A DNA stretch of 64,000 nt from Zanthoxylum bungeanum (Eukaryota > Streptophyta > Magnoliopsida > Sapindales > Rutaceae). The DNA lies in contig SKCR01038877.1 of the NCBI GenBank assembly GCA_019454045.1, positions 94,034-158,033 of the forward strand, read 5' to 3'. The position numbers were made by a program, and so were the translations under genes. Positions within the stretch are counted from its first letter, which is position 1. Each line of letters starts with the position of its first letter. The notes beneath the pieces are model-generated. The model had not been told where the DNA came from. It saw nothing but the letters and a program-made list of their open reading frames with translations, and did not search any database. This document shows, one piece after another, positions 1 through 10,045 of the stretch.

Positions 1-1269
1 TCCTCACACGCTGCCTCTCCACTACGCACACAGTCCAGCACCTTCAAAAGCACCATACTCCCTTCACGCACCTGATCAGCCTGCCCGCTCCATGCCAAGC
101 ACACGCACCTGATCAGCCTGCCACACTCCACGCCAAACACACGCCCTTCAACAGCTCACTGCCCTCCATTCAAGCCTTCAAACTGCTCAGCTTGCCGCAT
201 CATACTAACCCCAAAACTGCACCTTTTAAACACCCAAAACTGTCCAGAAAACTCACCCAAAACCAGCCCAAAAACCGCCCAAAACAGTCCCCAAATTAAC
301 CAAAAATAGTGACCAGAAAAATACCCTTAAAACAGCAGCGAAACAGAGTGAAAACAGCAGCCCAGACAGCGAAACAGCGAGGAGGAACGTTGGATTGGTG
401 AACCAGAAAATTTACAGAGCATTCTCCCTTCCGACGGCCGTGTAACGCGCTTTCGAGAGACGACAAAAAAGGTTAGACCTTAGGGCACCTTTTTATTTAT
501 TATCTTTCGTTTATTTTGTTTATTTTAAAAATATTATCGCATGAGAGTCGTTTGAAGCATGATGTGATTGTTGGATGAGCGGAATATGTGTTCCCTTTTG
601 TGGTATATAGGATGGAAACCCGGACGTAAATTCCGTAGCCGAATCCGAATGGACGGTAGTGCGGTTTGTACTTGGGATACAACGTCACGTACCACTTAAG
701 AGACACGTGTTTTGTCTCATCCAAACTTGTGTTTGAGCATGATGTAGTTCGTAGATTATTTAGTTATTATTTAAAACATGATGTAGTCTAGTTTATTGTT
801 TATTTTCAAGCATGATTATGTTATTTTATGCATGGTATTTTGTTTGGTTTATGATTATGTTTAAATAGTTATTTGTTTATTTTGGTTTAATGGCTCAAAT
901 TGCTCATTGTGTGATATTGTGTGTTCGCCGTTTAAAGACTTATTTTCGAGCATGCAAACTTAGATTATGAGTTATTTTGATGAATGCATACTAGACGTAG
1001 ATTACCCTTGAGCATGAATGTTGAATAGATTCGGTTAGTTTATTGCACAAATCATATCATCACAAGTGACATAAGTAAGGGACCATTCCGAACCCAACGG
1101 TTTGAGGTCTTCCCTTGTTAGGGGTGAATGCGGCCTTAAATCTTTGTCCCGGTTCACACCGGGTGGCGACTCCATGTTATTTTATACTCCCAACTAGGCC
1201 GCGAGCCTAGAACAGCGTCGTCAAGTTCTGTGTCCTACAACATGGATTTTCAAAAGCATTTTTAGTGCT
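1..1269. repeat. LTR-retrotransposon-like non-coding DNA
   Basis: No supported gene. Around 1150-1172 it holds the words CACCGGGTGGCGACTCC, which resemble leader/primer-site sequence of plant Ty3/gypsy (Tat/Ogre-like) elements, so this is probably a piece of such an LTR and leader. Between 555 and 1015 the word AGCATGA or a near form (AACATGATG, GCATGGT) recurs about seven times at uneven spacing. The 74-codon minus-strand frame at 500-724 has no recognisable domain. The border with the next gypsy LTR is approximate. Confidence 0.45.
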
Positions 1270-1701
1270 ACATTTAAAATTGTCCACTCACTTAGATCGT
1301 TCAAAAGATCTAAATCCCCACTCCCAGATTTTATTTTTCAGGTTCCTGGAGGACGAGCTAAGGAGGATGGATACTGATGGCAGTCACTAGGGAGTTGGTC
1401 CACCAGGTCAAGTCAGGTTCGGTCAGAGTCAGAGAATGTCAAGTAAAATATATGTTATACAGTAAAGGTCACATGTATATTGCATTATAAAAGTTATTGT
1501 CAGTGTTGAAATGTGTATTCAAACAGAGTGTTTAGTATTAAGAATATTATGCAAACATGGTTGATGAGTTGGGCTATGGTCTCATGCATGTGTTTATATA
1601 TATATGTGAGATAAGAATACCAGTTATCAGAAGTCAAAGTCTTTTGGGGATAGTACGGTCTATTCCTTGCCTGTAGCATCTCCCGGATTGTGGATGTTAT
1701 A
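1270..1701 (+). mobile_element. gypsy-type LTR, 3' portion only (G1)
   Basis: Closely matches the 3' end of the full LTR at 4536-7111: compare the ...GGACGAGCT... block at 1350 with 6774, and the GATAGTACGGTCTATTCC block at 1650 with 7059. It ends in TGTTATA, where the full copy has TGTTACA, five bases before a primer-binding site. The 5' part of this LTR is missing; the DNA upstream of about 1270 is unrelated. Confidence 0.75.
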
Positions 1702-1705
1702 AAGA

Positions 1706-1717
1706 TGGTATCAGAGC
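1706..1717 (+). other. Primer-binding site (initiator tRNA-Met)
   Basis: TGGTATCAGAGC, the standard plant LTR-retrotransposon primer-binding site complementary to the 3' end of initiator tRNA-Met. It lies just after the LTR terminus and fixes plus-strand orientation. The second copy at 7116-7127 has substitutions (TAGTACCAAAGC). Confidence 0.9.
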
Positions 1718-2797
1718 ATGGTCTAGGGAGTCAGTGACTGTAGTGGGTAGAGTGTTGGGGTCTTGTATACATAGTATGTCCAGGATACTTGTATGCGGGG
1801 CACTGCCTCTCCAGTATTCGATCCTCGAGTATGTCCTCAAGCCCTATAGACAGGTCAGTAAGCTTTCCTAGACTATTCAAATAGTATTCTTTATGGAAAC
1901 AACTATACTCTAGATCCAAGTTGAGAATTCTCTTGTAGTGATCTTGACTTATCACCAGAAGTACATACAAGTTATGAGATAAGGGAGTAGAAAGAGAAAT
2001 ATATAAGAAAAGTAAAAGAGAACTCACAGATGCTTAAAAGTAACCAGATAGTAGTAAGAATCAGAGATACAGAGTTAGATAGTAAAAGATAACACCATAA
2101 TTTATAGTAAAAGAGAGTATAGCGAGCCTAAGTAAGAGTAAAAATGCTGATTAGACTCAAGTAAAGTTCATTCACTCCAAATAAGATTCCATTCCTACTA
2201 AAAAAAATCCCAAGCAGACCCTATAGTCCTTGAATACCTCGTATAGGCAGCGAGTTCCCTGAATAACGAAGAGTATCCATAGGGCTAAATGAAGCAAGAA
2301 ATTCGGATCAGTGGTGGAGGTTTCCAATAGACAAAAGATGTCAAAAAGGATATGGAGATTTTAAATCCCCAAGCCCAGGCCCGTAAGCAAACAAATGAAA
2401 GTCGTAAGGAAAGTTGATTAATTGCCTTATTCCAAGAGACCCAACATTGATGCGATCGTAAGTTACCTATATTCTCATTCCTCCGTGATACCAGTCAAAG
2501 AAGTGGCCCTGGCGGAGTCTATCTCATACCTACCTTACATGAGTAATAGACTATGTCAGGACACGAAGTATCAGAACAAGAATGTCGGTACCTATTGAGA
2601 TATAAATTCATGCCCCATTCTATACCAACCTAGATGAAGATAACCGTAAGAAAATTCAATGAAAATTTAACATAAGTCAGAAACAGAAAACACTAATTGA
2701 TAGACCACCCAGGAAAGAACTAAGGAGGATTTAAGAGATAGAGTATGAAAACAGTAAAAGGGAAATAGAAAATAACAAGAGAATTCAGTATGTATAG
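1718..2797 (+). mobile_element. Non-coding internal leader of gypsy copy G1
   Basis: Homologous along its length to 7128-8560 downstream of the second gypsy LTR, including the stretch AGTCAGTGACTG, the CCTATAGACAGGT block and the A-rich AGTAAAAGA runs. No open frame of meaningful length and no gag or pol similarity is visible. Homology stops near 2797, where copia coding remnants begin. Either the coding part was deleted or this family never carried one, as in large retrotransposon derivatives. Confidence 0.65.
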
Positions 2798-3738
2798 TGA
2801 CATACTTGGGTGAAACTTCATGAAAGACTTGGGTGAAGCTTCTTATATACTCAGTATAAAATTCTATAGAGATAGAGAAAGGAAGCTGATTGAGTTATCC
2901 CAAACATCGTACATAGATAAGATCCAACAAAGGTATAACTTTAGCGATTGTAAAATCGCTAATATACATTTTTAACATGGCATTCATCTTCGAAGAAGAT
3001 GTGTCCTCAAGCGAAGGATGGAAAGACTAGAATGTCTAGTCAGCCTTATGCATCATGTTTAGGAAGCATCATGTATGCCATGTTATGCATGAGATCTGAT
3101 ATTAGTGATACAGTAAGCGTTACTAGCACATATCAGTCAAATCCAGGTAACGACCATTGAATGGTCGTTAAACATATCCTAAAGTATCTAAAAGGTACTA
3201 AGGATAAGTTTCTTATTTGTGGAGAATGTGATTTACATATAAGAGGATATAATGATTCTAACTTTCAGTCAAATCCTAATGATAGAAAATTTACCTCAGG
3301 TTTTTATTTACTCTTAATAATGCTACAGTCAGTTAGAAGTGTTCCAAACACTGATCAACAGCTGATTCCATCACTGAGGCGGAATATATTACGGCATCAT
3401 ATGCTACAAAGTAAGCTGTATGGATTAGAAAATTTATCACTAAATTGGGAGTTTTCCTAAGCATCGAGGATTCGATCACGTTGTTCTGTGATAATAGTGG
3501 TGTCGTTGCACAGCAAAAGAACCATGTTCGGAAATTGAAATATGAGCGCATCGGAGCGAAAGTACCATATTATTCATGAGATCATCATTCGAGGAGATGT
3601 TGCCATATGCAACATATCTAGAGAGGACAACATAGCAAACCCAGTTACGAAGGCCTTACCTCCGATACTATGATAAACATATTGAGGCGGCGGGTATTGG
3701 ATACCATCAAATTTGGCAGTAGAGCAAGTGGGAGAAAA
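2798..3738 (+). pseudogene. Ty1/copia reverse transcriptase/RNase H remnant (element F)
   Basis: Conceptual translation near 2815 reads MKDLGEASYIL, the copia reverse transcriptase segment after the YVDD motif, followed by ELSQTSYIDK. At 3161-3290 it reads VVKHILKYLKGTKDKFLI and then the RNase H start. Further on comes CDNSGVVAQQKNHVRK, the C-terminal RNase H Asp block. Several frameshifts and stops separate these pieces. Gag, protease, integrase and the first half of reverse transcriptase are absent. It ends at a polypurine tract and an LTR start, so it is the 3' end of a decayed element. Confidence 0.85.
3727..3738 (+). other. Polypurine tract of copia element F
   Basis: The purine-rich AGTGGGAGAAAA lies directly before the TGTTGG start of the 3' LTR, the expected plus-strand primer position. 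The reverse-strand counterpart of element A (14746-14765) has nearly the same sequence. Confidence 0.8.
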
Positions 3739-4535
3739 TGTTGGAGTTGGTGCTTGACGCGCCAATTTTTATTGTATTTATTGTAAATACGACGTACAAT
3801 TTACTTTATTATGAATAAAATTGAGTAATTTTCATCAATAGATTCTTTTATATGGTAAAGACAAAAAAGACCTTAGAATGAATAGCCGTGACATAATTGC
3901 AAAAGCACCGCAATTGTTATTGAGAAATGTCACAATACAATTCATTCTTAAAATTGTTCATAGTCAAGGTTTACATACCTGGTCGGTTAGTAACCCCGTG
4001 AGGCCGGTTCGTGTCGTATATTAGAATTATTCTAATGGTTTATCTCAGTAAACCATGAGTCATGGGAGACTTATATAGACACGTAGGTATTTATTGGATA
4101 AATACTTAACGACTCATTCGAAGATTCCTGATAGATGGTACACCAACGTCAATAGGAATCTTTACAAATCCAATAGCATATTAGCTCATTTGAATTGAGA
4201 TACCACTATAGATATTTGAGATATCCTCCGTACTTTTATGATAGTCACGTCAATGATATTTTAGATCATGCCTATGACTGTTCGTCGGGTATTGGCTGAT
4301 ACTCAAGATATCTTGTGATGTATCCAGAGAAGATCTGTTAGTCTCGTGAACGGGATTTAGGTATCCAATTAGTGATTCTTTGAAATCCTTGGCTGATGTA
4401 TTATTTGGAAACAGTTCCAAATATTTATTAAAGAATCATAAATATGTCGCAACACATGAAATGTTCATAGTGGAGATTTGACGTTTAATCTATATCTCCG
4501 GAATAATTCGGATAACCTGTGAGAGATGGATTATA
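3739..4535 (+). mobile_element. Copia 3' LTR, 5' portion (element F, A family)
   Basis: Starts TGTTGGAGTTGGTGCTTGACG right after the polypurine tract. It is homologous to the LTRs of element A read on the minus strand and to LTR D (for example the GATGGTACACCAACGTC block near 4135, and CCGGAATAATTCGGATAACC at 4498 against 42875). It breaks off at 4535, exactly where the gypsy LTR starting TGTAACGACC begins, so that LTR appears to have inserted into it. The remainder of this LTR was not found. Confidence 0.8.
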
Positions 4536-7111
4536 TGTAACGACCAGTAGTCTCTACTACTGTTACGTTGTAGTACTGTTGTATTACGGGACAAAGATAA
4601 CATAATAAAAATTATGTTGGGGCACAAATATACTAATGGAATGACCTGGGGATAAATGGATAATTACCCGAATTTCCGATATGAAACTGTATAATGTACC
4701 ACTCCGAATAGCTCATAGTATTTGGGCCATAACATTCTCATACGAACTCCGATTATTATGAATATTATATCGCTGGAAAGCTGAGATCGAGACCTACAAC
4801 GTTTGTGTTGGAAATATTTCCAAACTCGGACAATAAATAGGTAAAAAATACAAGTCAAAATTTGGATGAATAGTAATTTCGGACCGAAATAGAAGAATCT
4901 CAAACATTCTCCAAAATTCCACACTTTTCTCCAACCTTTCAAATATCAAATAACCCATACTATATAAAGAGTACATAATTCAGCAAATCACAAAAATTAG
5001 AAAAAGAGAAGAAAGAAGAAACGTAGATGGGAGAAAGAAGAAGAGAAAGAAGAATGAGAGAAAGAAGAGGAAGAAGAAAGGAAGAAAAGAAAGAAGAAGG
5101 AAATGAAGGGAGATGAAGCAAAGTTGAGCATGGCATCCTTAAAGAATGAGGGAATTCACAAGGAATAGGTAAGACCAACTTGACACAAATTTAATTTGTT
5201 GGATTCTGGAAGTTTGATGATAAGATAGAGATATTAGCATGCTAAGGGTTGTTTATTATTGATTGATAAGTAAAGAAATTGGTTGTAGCATAAGTACCCA
5301 AGTTTGATAAATTCTAAGGGTTTACGCTAAAAGTGGGAATGATATGATTAATGAAGTATTGATGATGTTAACTTGAATCAAAATGTGTGAAGTTAATGTA
5401 TTATGATGTTTTGTGTATTGGTTTTAGTACAGAATGTTAGGGTTTACATTTGGGTGAGTTAGATTTGAAGAAGATATAGCAGAATCATGGAAATCTGACT
5501 CACATCGCGACGCAAAAGGGCTGTTCATCGCGATGCGGAAGGGAAAAATGGTAGCACGTTTCTGGATGCTACGTGTCGCGACGCGCAAGGATTTACATCG
5601 CGACGCGTGGCACAAAATCAGTCAAATATCAATTCTAAATCATCCCAGTTTCACCCTAGCATGTAGAGGCCGCCTTCTAGGTCTCGTATTCGTTCGTATA
5701 CATACCTTACATCGAGAAACAAGCAAGATAAGCCTTGTAGATAAAACATATTAGTGTATTAATCAACTTAACTAAGTTAAGAAGCTCATTTTACAACATA
5801 TATGCTAATCAAGTTTCTGATCATAGATTATCCACATGAACTGTAATTTTCTTCGATAAGGGATCCAGTACCAGCCAGATTCCAAAACAGTGAATGGACA
5901 CTCTCATTTTTATTTTAATTTCATTTTCTAGTTTTCGCAATAGACTTACTTTTACGCTTTAGGGCGTTAGATGATTTTTATTACAGTTGTGACATAAAAG
6001 TTTATCTTTATGTTATGCATGAGACAAAAACATTTTCAAAGCATGATTTTATGATTTTCGAGGCATGGGGTAAAAACCCATCTCAGTATGTAACTTTACT
6101 CAGTTATGGAATTGACGGACAGCACATGTGCATATGTAGTGGACTGGGGGGACGGCGATACATAATGCCCCTAGATCCTAGTTCAGGACTATGGATGATA
6201 GATGCCCCTAGATCCTAGTTTCACTAGCGCTGGCGGGAAGGTAGCATTGATTAGCACCCCCAGTTCTAGTTCATTGGCTTAAGGGACGGAGATACGTAAC
6301 GCCCCAAAACCAATAGTTCCGGGACAGTAGTGGCATGCTTTGGGGGACGATGATATGTAACGCCCCAAAGTCATAGATTTATAATTCTGGCTCTAGTTAG
6401 GCGTATGGGGGGACGGCGATACGTAACGCCCCCATACGTCAGGTTTTCCAGAGACAGATTTCAGCATTCAGAAATAGTTTTCAGATTCGTTTTTCAGAAA
6501 AGGTTTTTAGATGGAAAGTTTTCAGAAATGAGCAGTTTTATAAGAAATTTTCAAAAACATGAGTTTTACAGAAATATCTTTCATATAAGACTTTCAAAAA
6601 AAAGTTTGGAATTCTTAGATAAGAAAAAAGTTTTCATACAAAGTTATCTCCAGATTTTTATTGTAGAACCAAATATTTTTATTATAATATTTCAGTTTTA
6701 TAGTCCAATCACTTAGGTCGTACAACGATCTAACCCCTACTCCCATTTTTCTGGTTTTGCAGGTGTTCTTGGAGGACGAGCTCGGGAGGACGGATACTGA
6801 TGCAATCATTAGGGTATGGAGTCCACCAGTTCAAGTCAAAGAGAGAGTGAGAGTCCATTCAGAGTCAAATAAAAGTCATGTATTAGTATTTGGGTTGTGT
6901 GTAGTCATTTAAAAAACAAGTGCTTAAAAGTATACAATTATTAATAATGAACTTGTTTTTCCATGTTGTCGAGTTTAGGCATTGTTTCCATAAATGAGAA
7001 TTTGATTAAGAAAAGAGAAATAATGTAGTTTATAGTTAGAAAGACAGAGGCTCAGGGGAATAGTACGACCTATTCCCTACCGGTAGCATCTTCCAGATCG
7101 GGGATGTTACA
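4536..7111 (+). mobile_element. gypsy-type LTR, full length, about 2.58 kb (G2)
   Basis: Bounded by TGTAACGACC at the left and GATGTTACA at the right, the TG...CA ends expected of an LTR, and followed by a degenerate tRNA-Met primer-binding site. Its last 450 bases match 1270-1701. Inside are a GA-rich stretch at 4998-5115, several CGCGACGC words at 5505-5612, and four hairpins with a common loop at 6141-6438. No 3' LTR partner was found in the window. Short open frames inside show no domain. Confidence 0.8.
6141..6438 (+). repeat. Array of four hairpins sharing one 17-base loop
   Basis: Four stem-loops lie inside the gypsy LTR at 6141-6178, 6272-6314, 6335-6374 and 6402-6438. Each has a 17-base loop of the form GACGGCGATACGTAACG with one to four changes. 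The stems differ in sequence but stay complementary: the fourth is a perfect 10-bp CGTATGGGGG/CCCCCATACG, the third has CTTTGGGG/CCCCAAAG plus a bulged extension, and the first and second are partly paired. Conserved loops with covarying stems suggest an RNA-level structure. Confidence 0.75.
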
Positions 7112-8930
7112 AAGATAGTACCAAAGCATGGTTTAGGGAGTCAGTGACTGCTGTGGGCAGAGTGTTGGGGCTTCGTATACGCATTATGTCTGGGATACCC
7201 ATATACGAGGCATTACCTCTCTAGTATCCGATCCTTGAGTACGTCCTCAAGATCCATAGACAGGTTAGTAAGCTTTTCCAGATTATTCGAATAATATTCC
7301 TTATGAGAACAACTACACTCTAGACCTATGTTGAGAATTTCCTTGTAGTATCCTGGCCTATCACCGAAAATTCTGAACCAGCTATAAAACTAAATATTAG
7401 AGATCTAAGAAGTTTTACCCTAGAAAGTGGGAAGAAAGATCTATAAGAATAGTAAAAGAGGACGTGCAGATGATTAAAGTAACCAGATAGTAGAAGAATC
7501 ATAGACACAAAGGTAGATAGTAAAAGATAATACTAGAACTTGTAGTAAGAAATAGTATAGCAAGCCTAAATAAGAGTAAAATGCCAAGTAGATCTAAGCA
7601 AAGTTTCTTTTCCCCAAGCAAGATTCTTTTCCTCCTCCGAAAATTTTTCCAAGTATATCAAAAAGCTCCTGAGCACCTCGTATAGATAGCGAATTCCCCG
7701 AATAACCAAGGATAGCCATAAGGCAGAAGAAGTAAGAGATCATGAATAGTTATAGAGGATTCTAATAGATGTGAGATGCCATGACAATGCAGAGATTATA
7801 GATTCCCTAAACCCAGGCCCGCAGGAAAATAAGACGAATGACGTCAGAGAAATGATTAGTTGCCATAACCAAGCAATCCGAAGGAGACGAGACCTTGAGC
7901 TATCTAGTTTACCACCACTTAGTGTTATTAGTTCAGAAAGTTTCCGTAATGAAATCCAGCTCATACCTACCTTACGTGAGAAATAGACTCTACCAGGACA
8001 CCGAGTACCAGAATAAGGATACCAGAACTTATCAAAACATAAGATGTTTCCCTAGTCTCTTCCAGCACGGACATAGATGACCGTAAGAAGCCGATGAGAG
8101 TTTATCTTAAGAAATGAAGAACCTTGGAGGCCAGATTAGCCAGAAAAAGATTAAGGAAGTTTCAAAGATGTAAAGAAAATGACCCGATATAGCCTAAAGA
8201 TCTAGACAACACAACACAAGGTTTATAGTACTAGTAGAAGTCCACAGGATAGATTAAACTCAACATAACCTACAGAGCAACCCAAATCCAATAGAAAATT
8301 GTGGAAATACAAAAGAATAGACCCGTAAAATTGGATATTAAGGAGTGACAAAAGTATTAGTATGGACAGTAGAACAAGATGCTATAGTTGTGACTTGTAG
8401 TAGAGAGCAGAGAGTATAGATCTAGGAAGTAGTCAGAAGAACGAATCACCACTAGCCTCAGTAGTATGGTGTAGAGCCAAAGAGATAGGATCTGAAAACA
8501 GTAAGAAGGAAAACAGAAGTGTCAGGAAGATTCAGTACGTATAGAGACATGGGTAATGTGGTTTAGAGCCCAGTAAAGAGAAGACCTGTAAAGTATAGTA
8601 ATTGATAGATTAGACGAATAGCAAGATGGTCAGACAGCCAAATCGATAAGCCCAAATAAAACATAGATAAGAAGCATGAAATATAATAGTTCGAAACTAT
8701 AATAAGTTGAGCTAAATCTAGAAGCTATCGTTGGATAAGAAACCCTTAAAGAAGTAAAAGATTTAAGAAGTACAAAGAGATTAGGAGAACAAATTTTAGG
8801 AACATAGTGAACAACTTATAAAGAGTCTCATGTTATCAAGAAGAAAAGATTAGACAAAGAGTACAACCTGGACCAAAGATTTAGTATGAGGTGTTCTAAG
8901 TAATCAAAGTAGATAGAGTTTTAAAGAAAG
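7112..8930 (+). mobile_element. gypsy primer site and non-coding leader (G2)
   Basis: Begins with a mutated primer-binding site at 7116-7127, then about 1.4 kb homologous to 1718-2797. The rest (about 8560-8930) is A-rich and shows no coding potential. No gag or pol could be recognised, so this copy is non-coding or lost its coding part before copia element M joined it at about 8930. Confidence 0.6.
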
Positions 8931-8933
8931 TAA

Positions 8934-9594
8934 ATGAGTAAGGAGTTTAAGGAACTGAGACAAGAAAGAAACCTTTGTAGTAGAGCAAGTTTCTTAAGGA
9001 AGAATAGCAAAAACCCTGGAAAGCAACACTGGGAGACAGTCAAATGGATTCTCAGGTACCAAAATGGTACATCGAAGTTTCGTCTGTGCTATGGGGGAGT
9101 TGATCCGATATTGGAAGGCTATACAGATTCAGATATGGTAGGAGATCTTGACTGTAGAAAATCTACAACAAGTTTTCTATACACTTTTGCAGTGAGAGTT
9201 GTGTCACTGGCAGTCAAGATTGCAGAGATGTATTGCATTATCCACAATAGAAGCTGGATACATTGCAGTTGCGGAAGCAGGAAAAAAAATGTTGTGGGTT
9301 AAAGCATTTTCTCCAATAATTAGGGATCAAGCAGACATAATACAAGATACATTGTGACAGTCAGAGTACTCTGGACTTGAGCAAAAACTCAATATATCAT
9401 TCATGGACGAAGCACATCGATATTCGCTATCATTGGATACGCGAGGTGATAGATCAACAACTGTTGAGACTAGTGAAGATCCATACAGATGAGAATCCAG
9501 CCGACATGTTAACAAAGTGGTTACTCGGGACAAGCTAAAGTTGTGCAGAGACATAGCAGGGATAATTGTCAGATGAAAATTTCTTCAGACGCAG
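8934..9594 (+). pseudogene. Ty1/copia RNase H remnant (element M)
   Basis: The frame from 8934 reads HWETVKWILRYQNGTSKF, then EGYTDSDMVGDLDCRKST, the copia RNase H core with its first catalytic Asp. After a frameshift near 9200 the next frame continues with ALSTIEAGYIAVAEAGKKM (catalytic Glu region), and later KHIDIRYHWIREVID and HTDENPADMLTK, the usual C-terminus. Everything upstream of late reverse transcriptase is missing. It is followed by a polypurine tract and an LTR start. Confidence 0.88.
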
Positions 9595-9596
9595 CT

Positions 9597-9960
9597 GGAG
9601 GGGGAGAATTGTTAGATCCAGTTGCTACATGCATGAGACATGCTAACCATTATTTGAAGACTAATGAGGAAGATGCCATGCAACTTTTGGTGAAAGATCA
9701 AAGTTGTGGAAAAACTTGAGCAAGCTTCCAAATCAACTTTCGGTGGGCACTGTAGGTGTGTTGAATTTTGAGCCAAATCTTGGCTATAAATACAGAGTTT
9801 GTTGTAAACTCTCATCACCCCCAAGTGTAAATAGAGAGAGTGTAGTTAGGTTTTTTCATAATTTTAAACACTCGTAATTCTATTCTTATAAGTAATAGAA
9901 GGTTTAGGTTTTTCCTCAAAAACATTCTAGAGTGATAAGAGAATCACAAACTTAGTGTGT
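9597..9960 (+). mobile_element. Polypurine tract and 3' LTR of copia element M
   Basis: GCTGGAGGGGGAGAA (polypurine tract, ending 9608) is followed by TGTTAGATCCAG, a typical copia LTR start, at 9610. A TATA-like TATAAATA lies at 9784-9791. The right terminus is unclear; no CTAACA-type end was seen, so the LTR is probably truncated around 9900-9960. That places it less than 100 bases from the start of the kinase gene on the same strand, so it could have acted as a promoter. Confidence 0.75.
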
Positions 9961-10045
9961 ATAAATAATAAGCATGTCAGCCTTAAAACGATCTCTTGTT
10001 AACTCCATGCAACGAAACCACAGGGAATTCATTAACTTTTGAGCA

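Noticed and set aside
4998..5115. GA-rich stretch as a possible coding or coiled-coil region
   Set aside because: Low-complexity purine DNA inside the gypsy LTR; the open frame on the opposite strand is a Ser/Leu-rich composition artefact.
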